A stretch of DNA of 64,000 nt from Opitutaceae bacterium (GTDB lineage Bacteria > Verrucomicrobiota > Verrucomicrobiia > Opitutales > Opitutaceae), in assembly GCA_028284235.1 (NCBI GenBank), contig JANQSC010000026.1:47141-111140 (forward strand). The letters are read 5' to 3'. The position numbers were made by a program, and so were the translations under genes. This document shows, piece by piece, positions 17,440-27,296 of this stretch. Every line of letters starts with the position of its first letter. The first letter of the stretch is position 1. The notes below the pieces were generated by a model. That model worked only from the letters and a program-made list of their open reading frames with translations. It was not told the origin of the DNA and searched no databases.

Positions 17440-19692
17440 ATGAAACGTACCTCCACTCTGACTGTCGCGTTTATCCTCTCCCTTTTTACCCTGAACGCCG
17501 CGGTTGGCGGCGACCGCCCCAACATTCTCTATCTTTATGTGGACGACATGGGTTGGGGGGCGATTGGTCCGAATGGCCAATTTGAGCGGAAGGCTCAGGG
17601 GCTGCCGCATTTGATCACTCCCAATTTGGACCGATTGGCTCGGGAAGGCGTCAATTTCGCTCGTTCCTACGGCGCCACGGTTTGCTCGCCGGCACGTTCG
17701 TCGCAGCAAACCGGATTCCACCAAGGGCATACCTTCGCGGACCGGAACGATCCCGACAATGCGAAGAAAGCGATTCGAACCGACGATTTGACGATGGGCG
17801 ACGTCCTGTCCAAAGCGGGCTACGTCACCGGCTATTGGGGCAAATGGGGATACGGGGGTTCCGCCAACAAGGATCCGTATCCCGAGATTCTCAATATCCA
17901 GACGCTACCGACGTCGCATGGCTATGAGCATGTCGTGGCGGAGTTGCACCATGTCCGGGCCCATACGTTTTTCCAGCCGACCTTGTGGAAGGCGCCGGCC
18001 AGTCCCGGAGCGCGAGGAGGGCTGGAGCTGGTCCCGAACTCGATGTCCCGATTTGCGAATAACAAGCTGTATCCGGAAACGCCCGCTTTGCAAAGTCACA
18101 AAAAGTATCCAGAAATCGCCTACTGCGACGATGTTTACTCGTTTGCCGCTCTCGATTTCATTCGCGTTCAAGCCCAGAACTACAATACGACTGGGCAGCC
18201 ATTTTTCGGATTGCTTGCCGCCCAAGTGCCGCACGCTCCGTTTGACGAGGTCGAACAGTTGCCGGAATGGGACAAGGCCTACCGGGGAATGCCCTGGTGG
18301 GGCGATCTCAGCGATATGGCGAAACAATGGGCGGCGATGATCACGCGAATCGACGGCCATTTCGGCAACTTGCTGGCGGCGCTCGAAGATCCGAATGGCG
18401 ACGGCGACACGTCCGACTCGGTGGCGGACAAGACGCTGATCGTCTTCCAGTCGGACAATGGCGGCCCGGGGAACGAGGGGAGTCGCGTCGAGTTTGCCGC
18501 GAATGGAGTATTGAGTGGGCAAAAGGGGCGTATTCAAGAAGGCGGAATTCGCGTTCCGACATTGATGCGGCTACCGAAGGCGTTTTCGTCGCGCTCGCGA
18601 TTGAAGCCCGGGACCACCAGTGACAAAGTGATCGATGTCACCGATCTGCTGCCTACCTTTAGCGAATTGGCGGGAGTCGATGCTCCGCTAGGAATCGATG
18701 GCGTTTCCATTGCCCCAACCTTGACGGGCAAAGGACACCAACGCTCGAGGGAATTCCTCATCCACGAGGCGGGCAATGGGCAGTCCATCATTCGCGGCAA
18801 AATGAAGCTCGTCCGTTCGAAGGACAAACTCACGTTGTTCGATCTCAAAGCGGACCCGGGCGAGTCCACAGACGTTGCGGGTTCCCGCAAAGCGTTGGTG
18901 AAGACGATGAAAGATCTCCTGATCGCCGAGCGGGCAACGGAACCGAAAGGCTTCGCCAACACCTACCACCATTGGATTGGCGGCAGTGGTCGCGCCATCC
19001 TCGATGCGGGCAATTGGTCCGACTATATCTACGAGAACGAGGGGATTCGCTACATGACGGACGATGGGGGGCCGAGCGATTCATGGATTGCTCGGATCGA
19101 GAGTAGTGAACGTACTGATACAACTGTCGTTGTCGATTCGAACGTGGATTTCCTCGGTCTAGGTGTGCGTGGGGGACAAGGTCGGCAAACCGTTGTGGTT
19201 CAACGGGGAGCGGTCCTGGGTGGCCGAAACGAGATACGAGTGGGAGACAACGCATCGCTGCGATTGCAGGGAGGAAGCCTGACCTCGATGCGGTGGGTGA
19301 ACATCGACGAGGGCGGGGCCTTGGAAGGATCTGGCGAGGTCGTCGCGGAAGTGATCAACGAGGGTGAGCTTGCTCCTGCTTCACGCGCGGGTTCTGCGTT
19401 GAAGATAACGGGCGACTACTGGGAAACGGACGGGAGCTCACTCGTCGTCACCCTCCGCGACTCGAAAGCGACCGCGCTCGAGGTCGGTGGCGTGGCGCTT
19501 TTGAGCGGGGCGTTGAAAGTCGTAGTGGACGGTTCATTTCCAAAAGCGTCCGGCACTCAGCGAACGATACTGAGCAGCGCCCATGCGATCGCGGGTCGCT
19601 TCTCCAACGAAGGGGGAGAGGTTGTCGCAGAGGACGGAACGCGTTTTCGGATTCGCTATCGCAATACGAGCGTGTCGCTGGAGGCGCTCTAG
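17440..19692 (+). CDS. Sulfatase with C-terminal beta-solenoid extension
   Basis: A 750-residue secreted protein with a cleavable signal peptide (TLTVAFILSLFTLNAAVGG). The sulfatase domain has YVDDMGWG (metal-binding Asp pair), the formylglycine site CSPARSSQQTG (Cys82), FQSDNGG as the second metal site, and the GIRVPTLMR block. After about residue 520 the protein continues with a Gly-rich, beta-strand-repeat region (for example NVDFLGLGVRGGQGRQTVVVQRGAVLGG, shown here only to mark its character: periodic Gly-x-hydrophobic turns). It resembles autotransporter-type beta-solenoid passengers and could serve for attachment. The maturase (FGE) is not in this window. Confidence 0.87.
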   Translation: MKRTSTLTVAFILSLFTLNAAVGGDRPNILYLYVDDMGWGAIGPNGQFERKAQGLPHLITPNLDRLAREGVNFARSYGATVCSPARSSQQTGFHQGHTFADRNDPDNAKKAIRTDDLTMGDVLSKAGYVTGYWGKWGYGGSANKDPYPEILNIQTLPTSHGYEHVVAELHHVRAHTFFQPTLWKAPASPGARGGLELVPNSMSRFANNKLYPETPALQSHKKYPEIAYCDDVYSFAALDFIRVQAQNYNTTGQPFFGLLAAQVPHAPFDEVEQLPEWDKAYRGMPWWGDLSDMAKQWAAMITRIDGHFGNLLAALEDPNGDGDTSDSVADKTLIVFQSDNGGPGNEGSRVEFAANGVLSGQKGRIQEGGIRVPTLMRLPKAFSSRSRLKPGTTSDKVIDVTDLLPTFSELAGVDAPLGIDGVSIAPTLTGKGHQRSREFLIHEAGNGQSIIRGKMKLVRSKDKLTLFDLKADPGESTDVAGSRKALVKTMKDLLIAERATEPKGFANTYHHWIGGSGRAILDAGNWSDYIYENEGIRYMTDDGGPSDSWIARIESSERTDTTVVVDSNVDFLGLGVRGGQGRQTVVVQRGAVLGGRNEIRVGDNASLRLQGGSLTSMRWVNIDEGGALEGSGEVVAEVINEGELAPASRAGSALKITGDYWETDGSSLVVTLRDSKATALEVGGVALLSGALKVVVDGSFPKASGTQRTILSSAHAIAGRFSNEGGEVVAEDGTRFRIRYRNTSVSLEAL

Positions 19693-19734
19693 CAAGCAGG
19701 TATTTGCGCTCTGCGACTAGCGGGTTCAGCTATG

Positions 19735-19814
19735 GTAGGGACCGACTGCCAGGCGGTCCGTATTTCCCTGCTTCGCCACGCAGTCGCGGCTCGCCGGGCC
19801 GTCGAGCCCTACCT
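19735..19814. repeat. Inverted repeat, family C copy 2
   Basis: GTAGGGACCGACTGCCAGGC on the left pairs imperfectly with CCGGGCCGTCGAGCCCTAC on the right, with an internal ACGCAGTCGCGGC. It lies in the convergent gap between the sulfatase and the DUF1501 gene. Confidence 0.8.
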
Positions 19815-19825
19815 CGATCGACACC

Positions 19826-21247
19826 TTACGCCAGGATGTCTTTAACTACGTGCCCGTGGACGTCGGTTAGGCGGAAGTCGCGTCCCTGGAAGCGGTAGGT
19901 GAGCCGCTCGTGGTCGAATCCGAGCGTGTGTAGGAGCGTGGCGTTCAAATCGTGAACGTGTACTGGATCTTCAATTACATTGAATCCAAAATCGTCGGTG
20001 GCTCCGTGGACGTGGCCCGCTTTTATGCCTCCGCCGGCGAGCATCATGGTGAAGGCGCGGTTGTGATGATCGCGTCCGTCGTCGGTGCCTTGGGCCATAG
20101 GCGTGCGACCGAATTCGCCGCCCCAGATGACCAGCGTGTCCTTGAGCATGTCGCGATCCTTGAGGTCTTGCAGAAGAGCGGCGAACCCTTGATCGGTGTC
20201 TTTGCAGTTTTTCTGCAGGTTTTTGTGCAGCGTGTTGTGCTGGTCCCAAGCTTCGTGAAACAGCTGGACAAAGCGCACGTCGCGTTCCAAGATCCGGCGT
20301 CCTAGCAAGCAGTTGCGAGCGAAACTGGTTTCCTTTACATCCTCGATTCCGTAGGCGTCGAGCGTCGCTTGTGATTCCTGGCTCAGGTCCATCAGTTCTG
20401 GGGCGCTTGACTGGAGTCGGTAAGCGGTTTCGTACGCTTGTATCCGGGCCGCGGTTTCAGGGTCGGCGATCTGGTCCAAGGTTTGCTGGTTGAGGCGTTT
20501 CAGCGTGTCGAGGGCGGCCCGTTGGGCTTGGGCGTCGTATCCTTTAGGATTGGACAGGTAGAGAATGGGATCCCCTTTGTTGCGAAAGGGAACGCCGCCG
20601 AAGGACGTGGGAAGAAATCCGCAGCCGTAGTTGCTGGCGCCGCCGCTGGTGCCTTTGGCGCTGTTGAGCACGACGTATCCAGGGAGGTCGGCGCTTTCGC
20701 TTCCCAAGCCGTAGAGCGTCCAGGAGCCGAGGCTGGGCCGGCCGAACTCGGAATGGCCGGTGCTGAGCATGATCTGGGCGGGGGCGTGGTTGACCGCGTC
20801 GGTTTGCATGGACCGGATGAAGCAGAGGTCGTCCACGTGCTTGCTGATGTGGGGAAGCAAGTTGCTTATCTCGATCCCGCTTTGGCCGTGTCGGGCGAAC
20901 TCGAATTTTGTTCCCAAGAGCGCGGAGTTCGGATCAATAAAGGCGGCGCGGTAGTTTTCCAGGAGCGAGGCGGGTGGAAGCTCGCCGTCGCGCTTTATCA
21001 GCTCGGGCTTGTGGTCGAAGAGATCGAGATGGCTCGGCGCCCCGGCTTGGAAGATGTAGATGACGCGTTTGGCTGTGGGGGCGAAGTGCGGTGTTTTCGG
21101 CGCGAGCGGATTGGCTTGGGCGGCTCCGCTCGCGTTTTGTGAGAAGAGCGCGTTGAGGGCCATTCCGGCGAATCCGACCCCGCAATTGCGGAGGAACCAG
21201 CGGCGGGACTGGAGGGAAGCGATTTCCTTGCGTATTTCGTTTTCCAT
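19826..21247 (-). CDS. DUF1501 family Tat-exported protein
   Basis: A 473-residue protein. The Tat motif SRRWFLR at residues about 14-20 is followed by a hydrophobic stretch ending in NASGAAQ. Family landmarks are FQAGAPSHLDLFDHKP near residue 70, MQTDAVNHAPAQ, and WGGEFGRTPM near residue 385. The fold is alkaline-phosphatase-like, but the function is not known. The gene begins 5 bp after the stop of the PSD1 gene on the same strand, the usual two-gene arrangement in PVC bacteria, so the pair probably works together in the envelope. Confidence 0.92.
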   Translation of the reverse strand: MENEIRKEIASLQSRRWFLRNCGVGFAGMALNALFSQNASGAAQANPLAPKTPHFAPTAKRVIYIFQAGAPSHLDLFDHKPELIKRDGELPPASLLENYRAAFIDPNSALLGTKFEFARHGQSGIEISNLLPHISKHVDDLCFIRSMQTDAVNHAPAQIMLSTGHSEFGRPSLGSWTLYGLGSESADLPGYVVLNSAKGTSGGASNYGCGFLPTSFGGVPFRNKGDPILYLSNPKGYDAQAQRAALDTLKRLNQQTLDQIADPETAARIQAYETAYRLQSSAPELMDLSQESQATLDAYGIEDVKETSFARNCLLGRRILERDVRFVQLFHEAWDQHNTLHKNLQKNCKDTDQGFAALLQDLKDRDMLKDTLVIWGGEFGRTPMAQGTDDGRDHHNRAFTMMLAGGGIKAGHVHGATDDFGFNVIEDPVHVHDLNATLLHTLGFDHERLTYRFQGRDFRLTDVHGHVVKDILA

Positions 21248-21252
21248 TACGG

Positions 21253-24200
21253 CTAGTTTTTGGTGAGAGTTTCGTCGAGGTTCAGCAACACGCGAGAGGC
21301 GATGGCCCAGGCGGCGACGGTTCGCGGGGAGACGCCCTCGGGCAGTTCCGGAGGGTTGTCGATGTCAATGAACGCGATGGACTGGCTATTGAGCCATCCA
21401 TCGGCGAGGCGGCTTTGCTGGCCGTCCATTAAAGCGACTATTTCGTCGATTTCGTTGTCGCGGGCGGGTCGACCAGTGGTCAGGAGGTAGCCATAATTGA
21501 CGCGGGAGCGATCGTCGGAGCCGCCTTCTTCGAGGATCCGGAGCGCGAGGGCTTTGGCGGATTCGACGAATATGGGTTCGTTGAGGGACGTTAAGGCCGA
21601 GAGCGGCGAGTTGGTGCGGCCGCGTTGGACGCACGAAATGTCTGCGTTGGGGGCGTCGAAAGCGCTTAAGGTCGGGTCCGGCATGGCCCGTTTTCTGAAT
21701 ACGTAGAGTGAGCGCCGATAGCGGTTTTTGCTGGTGGTTTCTTTCCAGTATTCCGGTACGACGTAGTTGTCTTTCAGAACGGTTTCGGGAATCGGCGGGA
21801 ATATACTGGGGCCGCCTAGTTTGGAGGTGAGAAGGCCGGATGCGGAAAGGGCGATATCACGCACGACTTCTGCTTCGGCCCGAAAACGAGGGCCTCGAGA
21901 GAGGAGCCGGTTGCGCGGGTCTTTTTCTCTCAGTTCATCGGTGAGTTGCGAGCGTTGCTGATAGGTTTTACTGGATACGATCGTCTTTATCAGCGCTTTT
22001 TGGCTCCAGTCGTTTTCGAGGAAATCGACGGCAAGCCAGTCCAGAAGGTCCTGGTACTCGGGGATGGGGGCGCGGGTTCCAAAGTCTTCTGGCGTGATGA
22101 CGAGACCTTCGCCAAAAAGCGCTTGCCAGATCCGGTTGACTTGCACGCGAGCGGTGAGCGGGGCGTCGTCCCGAGTCACCCAACGGGCCAGATCGAGTCG
22201 AGTTGGATTCTCGCTGGTCATTGGGTTGAGGACGGCGGGGACGGATCGAGCGACGACTTCCGTCGGCTTGTCCCATGCGCCTTTGTCGAGTAGTTGAGTG
22301 ACGCGTTTAAATTGAGGTTGCGTATCCATAGTATGGAGAACGCTCGTTTTCGCTTCCGGGTATTCGGCTTCTCGGGCTGCGATCTCGGAATTGATCGATT
22401 CGAGATCGGCTCTGCTTTTGCGCCAAGCCCGAAAGATTGCGTCGGACTGCTTCGAGGTTCGTTTTTCCCGGGGTGTTTGCAAAGCGAGGATGGCGGCGTG
22501 GTCGATTGGCGGGACGCTTGGTGATTCGGCGTCGGTGAGGGCGAATCGGTAGCGTCCGACCTGCAGGTTGTCGCGTCCATTGTTGTCGCCGCCATGCCGT
22601 TGCTTGAGCTGCACGCGAATCTCGGTTCCTTCAGGCGTCTCAAGTGGCGTTTCAAATTGGACGGCTGCCACGGACGCGGTGTGCCTCAGGACGGGGCCTC
22701 GATCTGGGCTCCATCCGGTTTTGTCATCCCCGTCGATCAGATTTGCCACCGGACCGATGCGTCGGAGATTTTCTGCGTCGATTTTCTTGTTTTCAAAATA
22801 GGGATGGAGCTCGCTATCCTCGAAATCGAAGTCGGTGGTGGCCTCTTTGAGTTTCGCCTTTTTCCATTTTTCTTCACCCGGGAGGCGGTAAGACACCTCC
22901 CATTCGCTAACGGCGAAGGTTCCCCAGAAGCTGCGCCCTGGACCGCGGAAGGGTTGATCGCCGTGGGTGAGCGCTTCTAAACGCATACCGGTAACGACTG
23001 GCAGATTTGAGACTCCTTCTGTCGTCGTCATTCCGACCACGGTTGGGTGGCCTTGAATAATGATGCTGTGGTCGGGCAGTTCTTCCGGGTGGTTGAGTCC
23101 GCCTTCCCAGATTTGCAGGCTCGTGTCCCATATCTTCCAAATCGCGTTTTCGGCGACTCGCTCGGCGCCCCAGGTCTCGATTTCTTCAAGCCAATTCGGG
23201 TGGTCGCGTTTAATGCGCGACTCGAGTTCGGATACGTCGTGTTTGATTGCCCCGATCGTTTCCAGTTGAGAATCTGAATACACCCAGGACTGGGCTTCAT
23301 GGGTGTCGTTGAAAAACGAGAACAAGCCAAAATACTCTTCATGCGAAATTGGGTCGTACTTGTGCGAATGACACTGGGCGCATTGAAGGGTGAGACCGAG
23401 GGTGGCCTTGCCGAAAGCGTCCATTCGGTCGAAGATACCTTTGATGCGAAATTCTTCGGGGATGATGGCGCCTTCTTCGTTGACCATGCCGTTACGCATG
23501 AATCCGGTGGCGACTATTTGGTCTTGAGTGGGATTGGGCAGCAAGTCACCCGCGAGTTGCTCGACGAGAAACTGATCGTAGGGAAGGTCTTTGTTGAGCG
23601 CATCGACGACCCATTCGCGGTAGATCCATTGATCCCGCATCTTGTCTTTCTCGAATCCATTGGTATCCGCGTATCGAGCCACGTCGAGCCAATGGCGGGC
23701 CCATTTCTCGCCGAATTCGGTGCGATTCAATAAGTCGTCGACTACGGATTCTACGCTCTCGGTCGGATTGGTTTCGTATTGAGAAATAAACGACAGGATT
23801 TCAGAAGGCGTAGGCGGCAGGCCCACGAGATCGAGATGGAGGCGCCGCAGGAGCGTTGCGGCGTCGGCGGGAGGCGAAGGTTGGAGCCCTTCTTCATGGA
23901 GGCGTTTGTGAACCAACGTGTCGACCGGGTGATCGCTTGGGGAGACTTCCGCTTTGCGCGGCGCCTCGAAAGCCCAATGCGTGTCGTATTGGGCACCCTC
24001 TTCGATCCACCGAGCGAGTATCGCTTTCTCTGCGTCGCTTAGAGACTTTTTAGTGTCGAGCGGCGGCATGCGTTCTTCCGGGTAGTCGGTATTGATGAGA
24101 TAGATCACTTCGCTCGCGTCGGGGTCGCCGGGGGCGATCGCAACGATGCCTTCGAGGTCCGCGTAGGCTCCCTCGGCGGTGTCGAGGCGTCGTCCGGCCT

Positions 24201-24351
24201 CTCGGGAGTTTTCGTCGGGCCCGTGGCAGTCGAAGCAATTGTGCGAGAGAATGGGCAAAATGTCCCGAGCGTAGTCGAGCGGGGCTTCTTCGGCTCCAAG
24301 AGTGGCCGCGAAGAGCGGAGGGAGAATAAATTGTGCGACGAATCGGCTCAT
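21253..24351 (-). CDS. PSD1 and planctomycete cytochrome C domain protein (DUF1549/DUF1553)
   Basis: A 1032-residue secreted protein. The signal peptide is followed by a PSCyt1 heme-type site CFDCH (C39, C42, H43) and a typical DILPILS ... CHGPDE block. A DUF1549 domain follows (KWARHWLDVARYADTNGFEKD near residue 235), then a central beta-rich region (about 430-640), then DUF1553 (ARWVTRDDAPLTARVQVNRIW and RGRTNSPLSALTSLNEP). Only one CxxCH motif is present. I chose ATG 24351 because it directly precedes the signal peptide. It is the first gene of the pair with DUF1501. Confidence 0.92.
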   Translation of the reverse strand: MSRFVAQFILPPLFAATLGAEEAPLDYARDILPILSHNCFDCHGPDENSREAGRRLDTAEGAYADLEGIVAIAPGDPDASEVIYLINTDYPEERMPPLDTKKSLSDAEKAILARWIEEGAQYDTHWAFEAPRKAEVSPSDHPVDTLVHKRLHEEGLQPSPPADAATLLRRLHLDLVGLPPTPSEILSFISQYETNPTESVESVVDDLLNRTEFGEKWARHWLDVARYADTNGFEKDKMRDQWIYREWVVDALNKDLPYDQFLVEQLAGDLLPNPTQDQIVATGFMRNGMVNEEGAIIPEEFRIKGIFDRMDAFGKATLGLTLQCAQCHSHKYDPISHEEYFGLFSFFNDTHEAQSWVYSDSQLETIGAIKHDVSELESRIKRDHPNWLEEIETWGAERVAENAIWKIWDTSLQIWEGGLNHPEELPDHSIIIQGHPTVVGMTTTEGVSNLPVVTGMRLEALTHGDQPFRGPGRSFWGTFAVSEWEVSYRLPGEEKWKKAKLKEATTDFDFEDSELHPYFENKKIDAENLRRIGPVANLIDGDDKTGWSPDRGPVLRHTASVAAVQFETPLETPEGTEIRVQLKQRHGGDNNGRDNLQVGRYRFALTDAESPSVPPIDHAAILALQTPREKRTSKQSDAIFRAWRKSRADLESINSEIAAREAEYPEAKTSVLHTMDTQPQFKRVTQLLDKGAWDKPTEVVARSVPAVLNPMTSENPTRLDLARWVTRDDAPLTARVQVNRIWQALFGEGLVITPEDFGTRAPIPEYQDLLDWLAVDFLENDWSQKALIKTIVSSKTYQQRSQLTDELREKDPRNRLLSRGPRFRAEAEVVRDIALSASGLLTSKLGGPSIFPPIPETVLKDNYVVPEYWKETTSKNRYRRSLYVFRKRAMPDPTLSAFDAPNADISCVQRGRTNSPLSALTSLNEPIFVESAKALALRILEEGGSDDRSRVNYGYLLTTGRPARDNEIDEIVALMDGQQSRLADGWLNSQSIAFIDIDNPPELPEGVSPRTVAAWAIASRVLLNLDETLTKN

Positions 24352-24483
24352 GGGGTAGGCGTGCGACGGGCGGTAATATAGGAATATCGGGATGCAGACT
24401 GCAAGGGAGCTTTTAGGGAATCTCAACGATACCGTAATAAAGACCATTTACAGAAATGGGCGAACTCTGTTTGGTTTGACGGT

Positions 24484-25512
24484 ATGATTCGGATTTGGAG
24501 CGTGGTTTGGGCCCTTGGGGCGACGTCGTTTTTGGTTTCTCTTGGATGCAGCAAGTCTGTGGACAAGGGCAAGATTCTCACGGTGCAGGGTCCGATCACG
24601 CTCGATCAGTTGGGCAAGACGTTGAGCCACGAACATGTTCTGGTGGATTTCATCGGGGCGGAGGAGAGTGGCTACCATCGTTGGGATCGGGATGTGGTCG
24701 TGGAGACCATGCTGCCGCGATTGCAGGAGCTTCGAACGCTCGGCTATCAGTCGCTCTTCGAGTGCACGCCAGCGTTTCTGGGGCGGGATCCAAGGCTTTT
24801 GCGGCGGCTTTCGGAGTTGAGCGGATTGCATTTGGTCACGAACACCGGGTACTACGGGGCGCGTCAGAACAAGTTTATTCCGAGCGAGGTTCAAAACTGG
24901 TCGATTGAGCAGCTATCGGATATGTGGATACGAGAGTTTCGAGAAGGGATTGAGGATACGGGCGTTCGGCCGGGTTTTATGAAAATTGGAGTCGACCGGG
25001 AAGAGACTCTCAGTCCCCTGCACGAGAAGCTGGTGCGGGCGGCGTGTCGCGCTCATTTGGCGACTGGAATGACGATCGCTTCGCACACGGGCGCGACGCC
25101 CGTTGTATTCGAGATCGAGCGAGTGCTCAAATCGGAAGGAGTCGATCCGGAAGCGTTTATCTGGGTCCACGCGACGCGCGACTTACCCGATAATCTGATT
25201 CGCGCGGCTCGGTCGGGAATGTGGATCTCTATCGACAACTTGCGTGACAATGCGAACCTGCTCCGAGCGAACGTGGAGCGCGTTGTCGCGTTAAAGGAGG
25301 CGGGTTTGTTGGACCGGGTTTTGGTTTCGCAGGACGCCGGCTGGTATCGCCCCGGCGAGGAGGATGGCGGGAAGAAAGCGCCCTACACCTTCGTGGAGAA
25401 TGCGCTGCTCCCCGCACTGGAGAAAGCGGGCTTGAGCGATGACGATTTGACGCAACTTATGGTGACGAATCCGGCCAGGGCCTACCGCATCGAAGTCCGC
25501 AGCAGTCCATAG
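24484..25512 (+). CDS. Phosphotriesterase-family metal hydrolase, exported
   Basis: A 342-residue protein with a hydrophobic leader ending LVSLGC (Cys22), possibly a lipoprotein, although the position -3 residue is unusual. The mature part is an amidohydrolase-type TIM barrel of the phosphotriesterase family: SHEHVLVD supplies HxH (H49, H51), GFMKIG the bridging Lys, ASHTGA and WVHATRD the His ligands, and SQDAGW the Asp. All metal ligands are present, so it should be active, perhaps as a lactonase or esterase. It is divergent from PSD1 and convergent with a sulfatase, with a perfect palindrome in the gap. Confidence 0.85.
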   Translation: MIRIWSVVWALGATSFLVSLGCSKSVDKGKILTVQGPITLDQLGKTLSHEHVLVDFIGAEESGYHRWDRDVVVETMLPRLQELRTLGYQSLFECTPAFLGRDPRLLRRLSELSGLHLVTNTGYYGARQNKFIPSEVQNWSIEQLSDMWIREFREGIEDTGVRPGFMKIGVDREETLSPLHEKLVRAACRAHLATGMTIASHTGATPVVFEIERVLKSEGVDPEAFIWVHATRDLPDNLIRAARSGMWISIDNLRDNANLLRANVERVVALKEAGLLDRVLVSQDAGWYRPGEEDGGKKAPYTFVENALLPALEKAGLSDDDLTQLMVTNPARAYRIEVRSSP

Positions 25513-25564
25513 CGGAACGAGTGGTTTACCTAAAGAGCGCGCCATCTGAGCTGTGAAAAGAACT

Positions 25565-25600
25565 GCACATTTAGACAAAAACGTTTTTGTCTAAATGTGC
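25565..25600. repeat. Perfect 36-bp palindrome in a convergent gap
   Basis: GCACATTTAGACAAAAAC followed directly by its exact reverse complement GTTTTTGTCTAAATGTGC, with no spacer. It sits between the ends of the phosphotriesterase and sulfatase genes. It is AT-rich, unlike the GC-rich repeats elsewhere in the window. Because the right arm runs through TTTTTG it could terminate transcription in both directions. A dimeric protein binding site or a transposon-derived end are alternatives. Confidence 0.85.
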
Positions 25601-25666
25601 GGAATGATTGAATTCAAGACGGGTGGTGGATTCGTTAGCGGCAATGAGGCGAGGTGGGACAAGCGA

Positions 25667-27190
25667 TCAGTTGAGCTGAGTCAGGTCGCGCGAGCCTTTG
25701 ATGGTTGTATCCAGTTGATTGGAACGGGGGTGCCGACCTTTGCTGTTGGATATGCTGGGAGCGAATTCCGAGGGGATGCGTTGCAGAAGTCGGCGTTTTG
25801 CGGCAGCGCTGATCTCGGTTAAGTGTGGGATCAGGTTCGACCATTCTTGCGGGTCGTTTTGGAGGTCGTAGAGTTCCTCCGTGCCATCGCTGTAGCGGAT
25901 ATAGCGCCAGCGGTTGTCGCGGACGGAGGCGTTGCCGTATCCATGAATCGTGGTAACCGGGTGATCCCAGTTTGCCTGTGGATCTTCGAGAAGCGGGGCG
26001 AAGCTGCGTCCATCTAGAATCGGCTTTTGCGGGAGCTGGCAAAGGTCGATGAGTGTGGGGTAGAAGTCGATCATGCTGACGAGCCGGTCACAGTCGCTCC
26101 GTTCAGTCATGCGGGGCAGTCGGACCAGTAGCGGAATGCGTGTCGATTCGCTCCATCCGCTGCCTTTGCGGTAGCGGAGTTTTTCACCTAAGTGCCATCC
26201 ATGGTCGCCCCAGACCACTACGATTGTATTCTCGTAGTGCGGGCTTCGTTTCAGGGCGTCGAATATCACGCCGAGACAGGCGTCGGCGTAGCTGCTAGCG
26301 GCGAGGTAGCCGCGGGCGACTGCGTCGAAAAGGTCGTTCTCTTTCAGCCAAAGGTAGTCGGACGTGGGCTTGAATTTGGGTTTTCCGCTAGGGGTGAGGA
26401 TGTCGTCGAGATCGTCTTCGCGAATGGGGGGAGCGTATTCGTCGTCGGGATCGTAGAGGGCGAAGAACTCCTGCGGGGCGTAGAATGGGAGATGGGGGCG
26501 GGAGATTCCGATGGCCATGAAGAAGGGTTGCGCGTAGCGTTTCTGCAGTTGGTTGGCTGCCCAGAGGGCGGTGATGTAGTCTTTGGTGTTTTCTTTGCCG
26601 TCTTTGGTGGGCCCCCATGCAAATTCCGATCCGGCGGCGCCGGTGTGGTTCGATTCGGGTCCGGGTTTGCCGTTAATGAGATTCTGGATACGCGAGGTCA
26701 GCTTGGATTTGTCGGGAGCGGATCCGCCGCGGGTTCGTTCGTATTGGTCGAAGGCCCAATGGCCGGCGTCGATTCCGTGGGGGGCGTCGTGCTTGTGGTA
26801 GATCTTCCCCATGGAGAGCGAGTAGTAGCCGTGTTTAGAGAAGTATTCGGGAAGCGTGGCGTTTGCTTGCACGAGGGGCGACTCGAGCATGTTGTTGCTG
26901 TTTCCGTAGGCGCCGGTGCGGCTAGGCATGAAACCGCTGAGCATGGCCGACCGGGAGGGTCCGCAGATCGATCCCGCTCCGTGAGCGTTTTGGAAGACCA
27001 TGGCTCCTTCCGAGGCGAAACGGTCGAGATGCGGGGTTTGGGCTTTCGGGTGTCCCCCAAAAACGGATACCCAGTCGTTGAGGTCGTCGATGGAGATGAA
27101 TAGGACGTTTGGACGCTCGTCGGCCTCGACGGACGCTAGGGTGAAGGCGATGGGGATGGAGAGAAGGAGGGATAGGGTGACGGGGCGCAT
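25667..27190 (-). CDS. Sulfatase (iduronate-2-sulfatase-like)
   Basis: A 507-residue secreted protein with a signal peptide (LSLLLSIPIAFTLASVEA). Sulfatase blocks: FISIDDLNDW (metal Asp pair), the formylglycine site CGPSRSAMLSG (Cys76), and VVVWGDHGWHLGE (second metal site with the typical DHG-W-HLGE). The early ISIDDLNDWV...GGHP pattern is that of iduronate-2-sulfatase-like members. It probably removes sulfate from polysaccharide fragments in the periplasm. I chose ATG 27190 just before the signal peptide. The next sulfatase starts upstream on the same strand with a 106-bp gap. Confidence 0.9.
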   Translation of the reverse strand: MRPVTLSLLLSIPIAFTLASVEADERPNVLFISIDDLNDWVSVFGGHPKAQTPHLDRFASEGAMVFQNAHGAGSICGPSRSAMLSGFMPSRTGAYGNSNNMLESPLVQANATLPEYFSKHGYYSLSMGKIYHKHDAPHGIDAGHWAFDQYERTRGGSAPDKSKLTSRIQNLINGKPGPESNHTGAAGSEFAWGPTKDGKENTKDYITALWAANQLQKRYAQPFFMAIGISRPHLPFYAPQEFFALYDPDDEYAPPIREDDLDDILTPSGKPKFKPTSDYLWLKENDLFDAVARGYLAASSYADACLGVIFDALKRSPHYENTIVVVWGDHGWHLGEKLRYRKGSGWSESTRIPLLVRLPRMTERSDCDRLVSMIDFYPTLIDLCQLPQKPILDGRSFAPLLEDPQANWDHPVTTIHGYGNASVRDNRWRYIRYSDGTEELYDLQNDPQEWSNLIPHLTEISAAAKRRLLQRIPSEFAPSISNSKGRHPRSNQLDTTIKGSRDLTQLN

Positions 27191-27296
27191 GAGGGGAGTA
27201 CGAATGCCGCAGGTTTGGCCGAAGGTCAAACGCGGAGCGTTCGCGCGAACTGTGGGGCAGTGACTTTTCTGGGGTTTGTGTTCGGAGATCGCGTTA

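Noticed and set aside
26192..27103. Plus-strand open frame of 303 codons
   Set aside because: Antisense to a sulfatase with intact formylglycine and metal sites.
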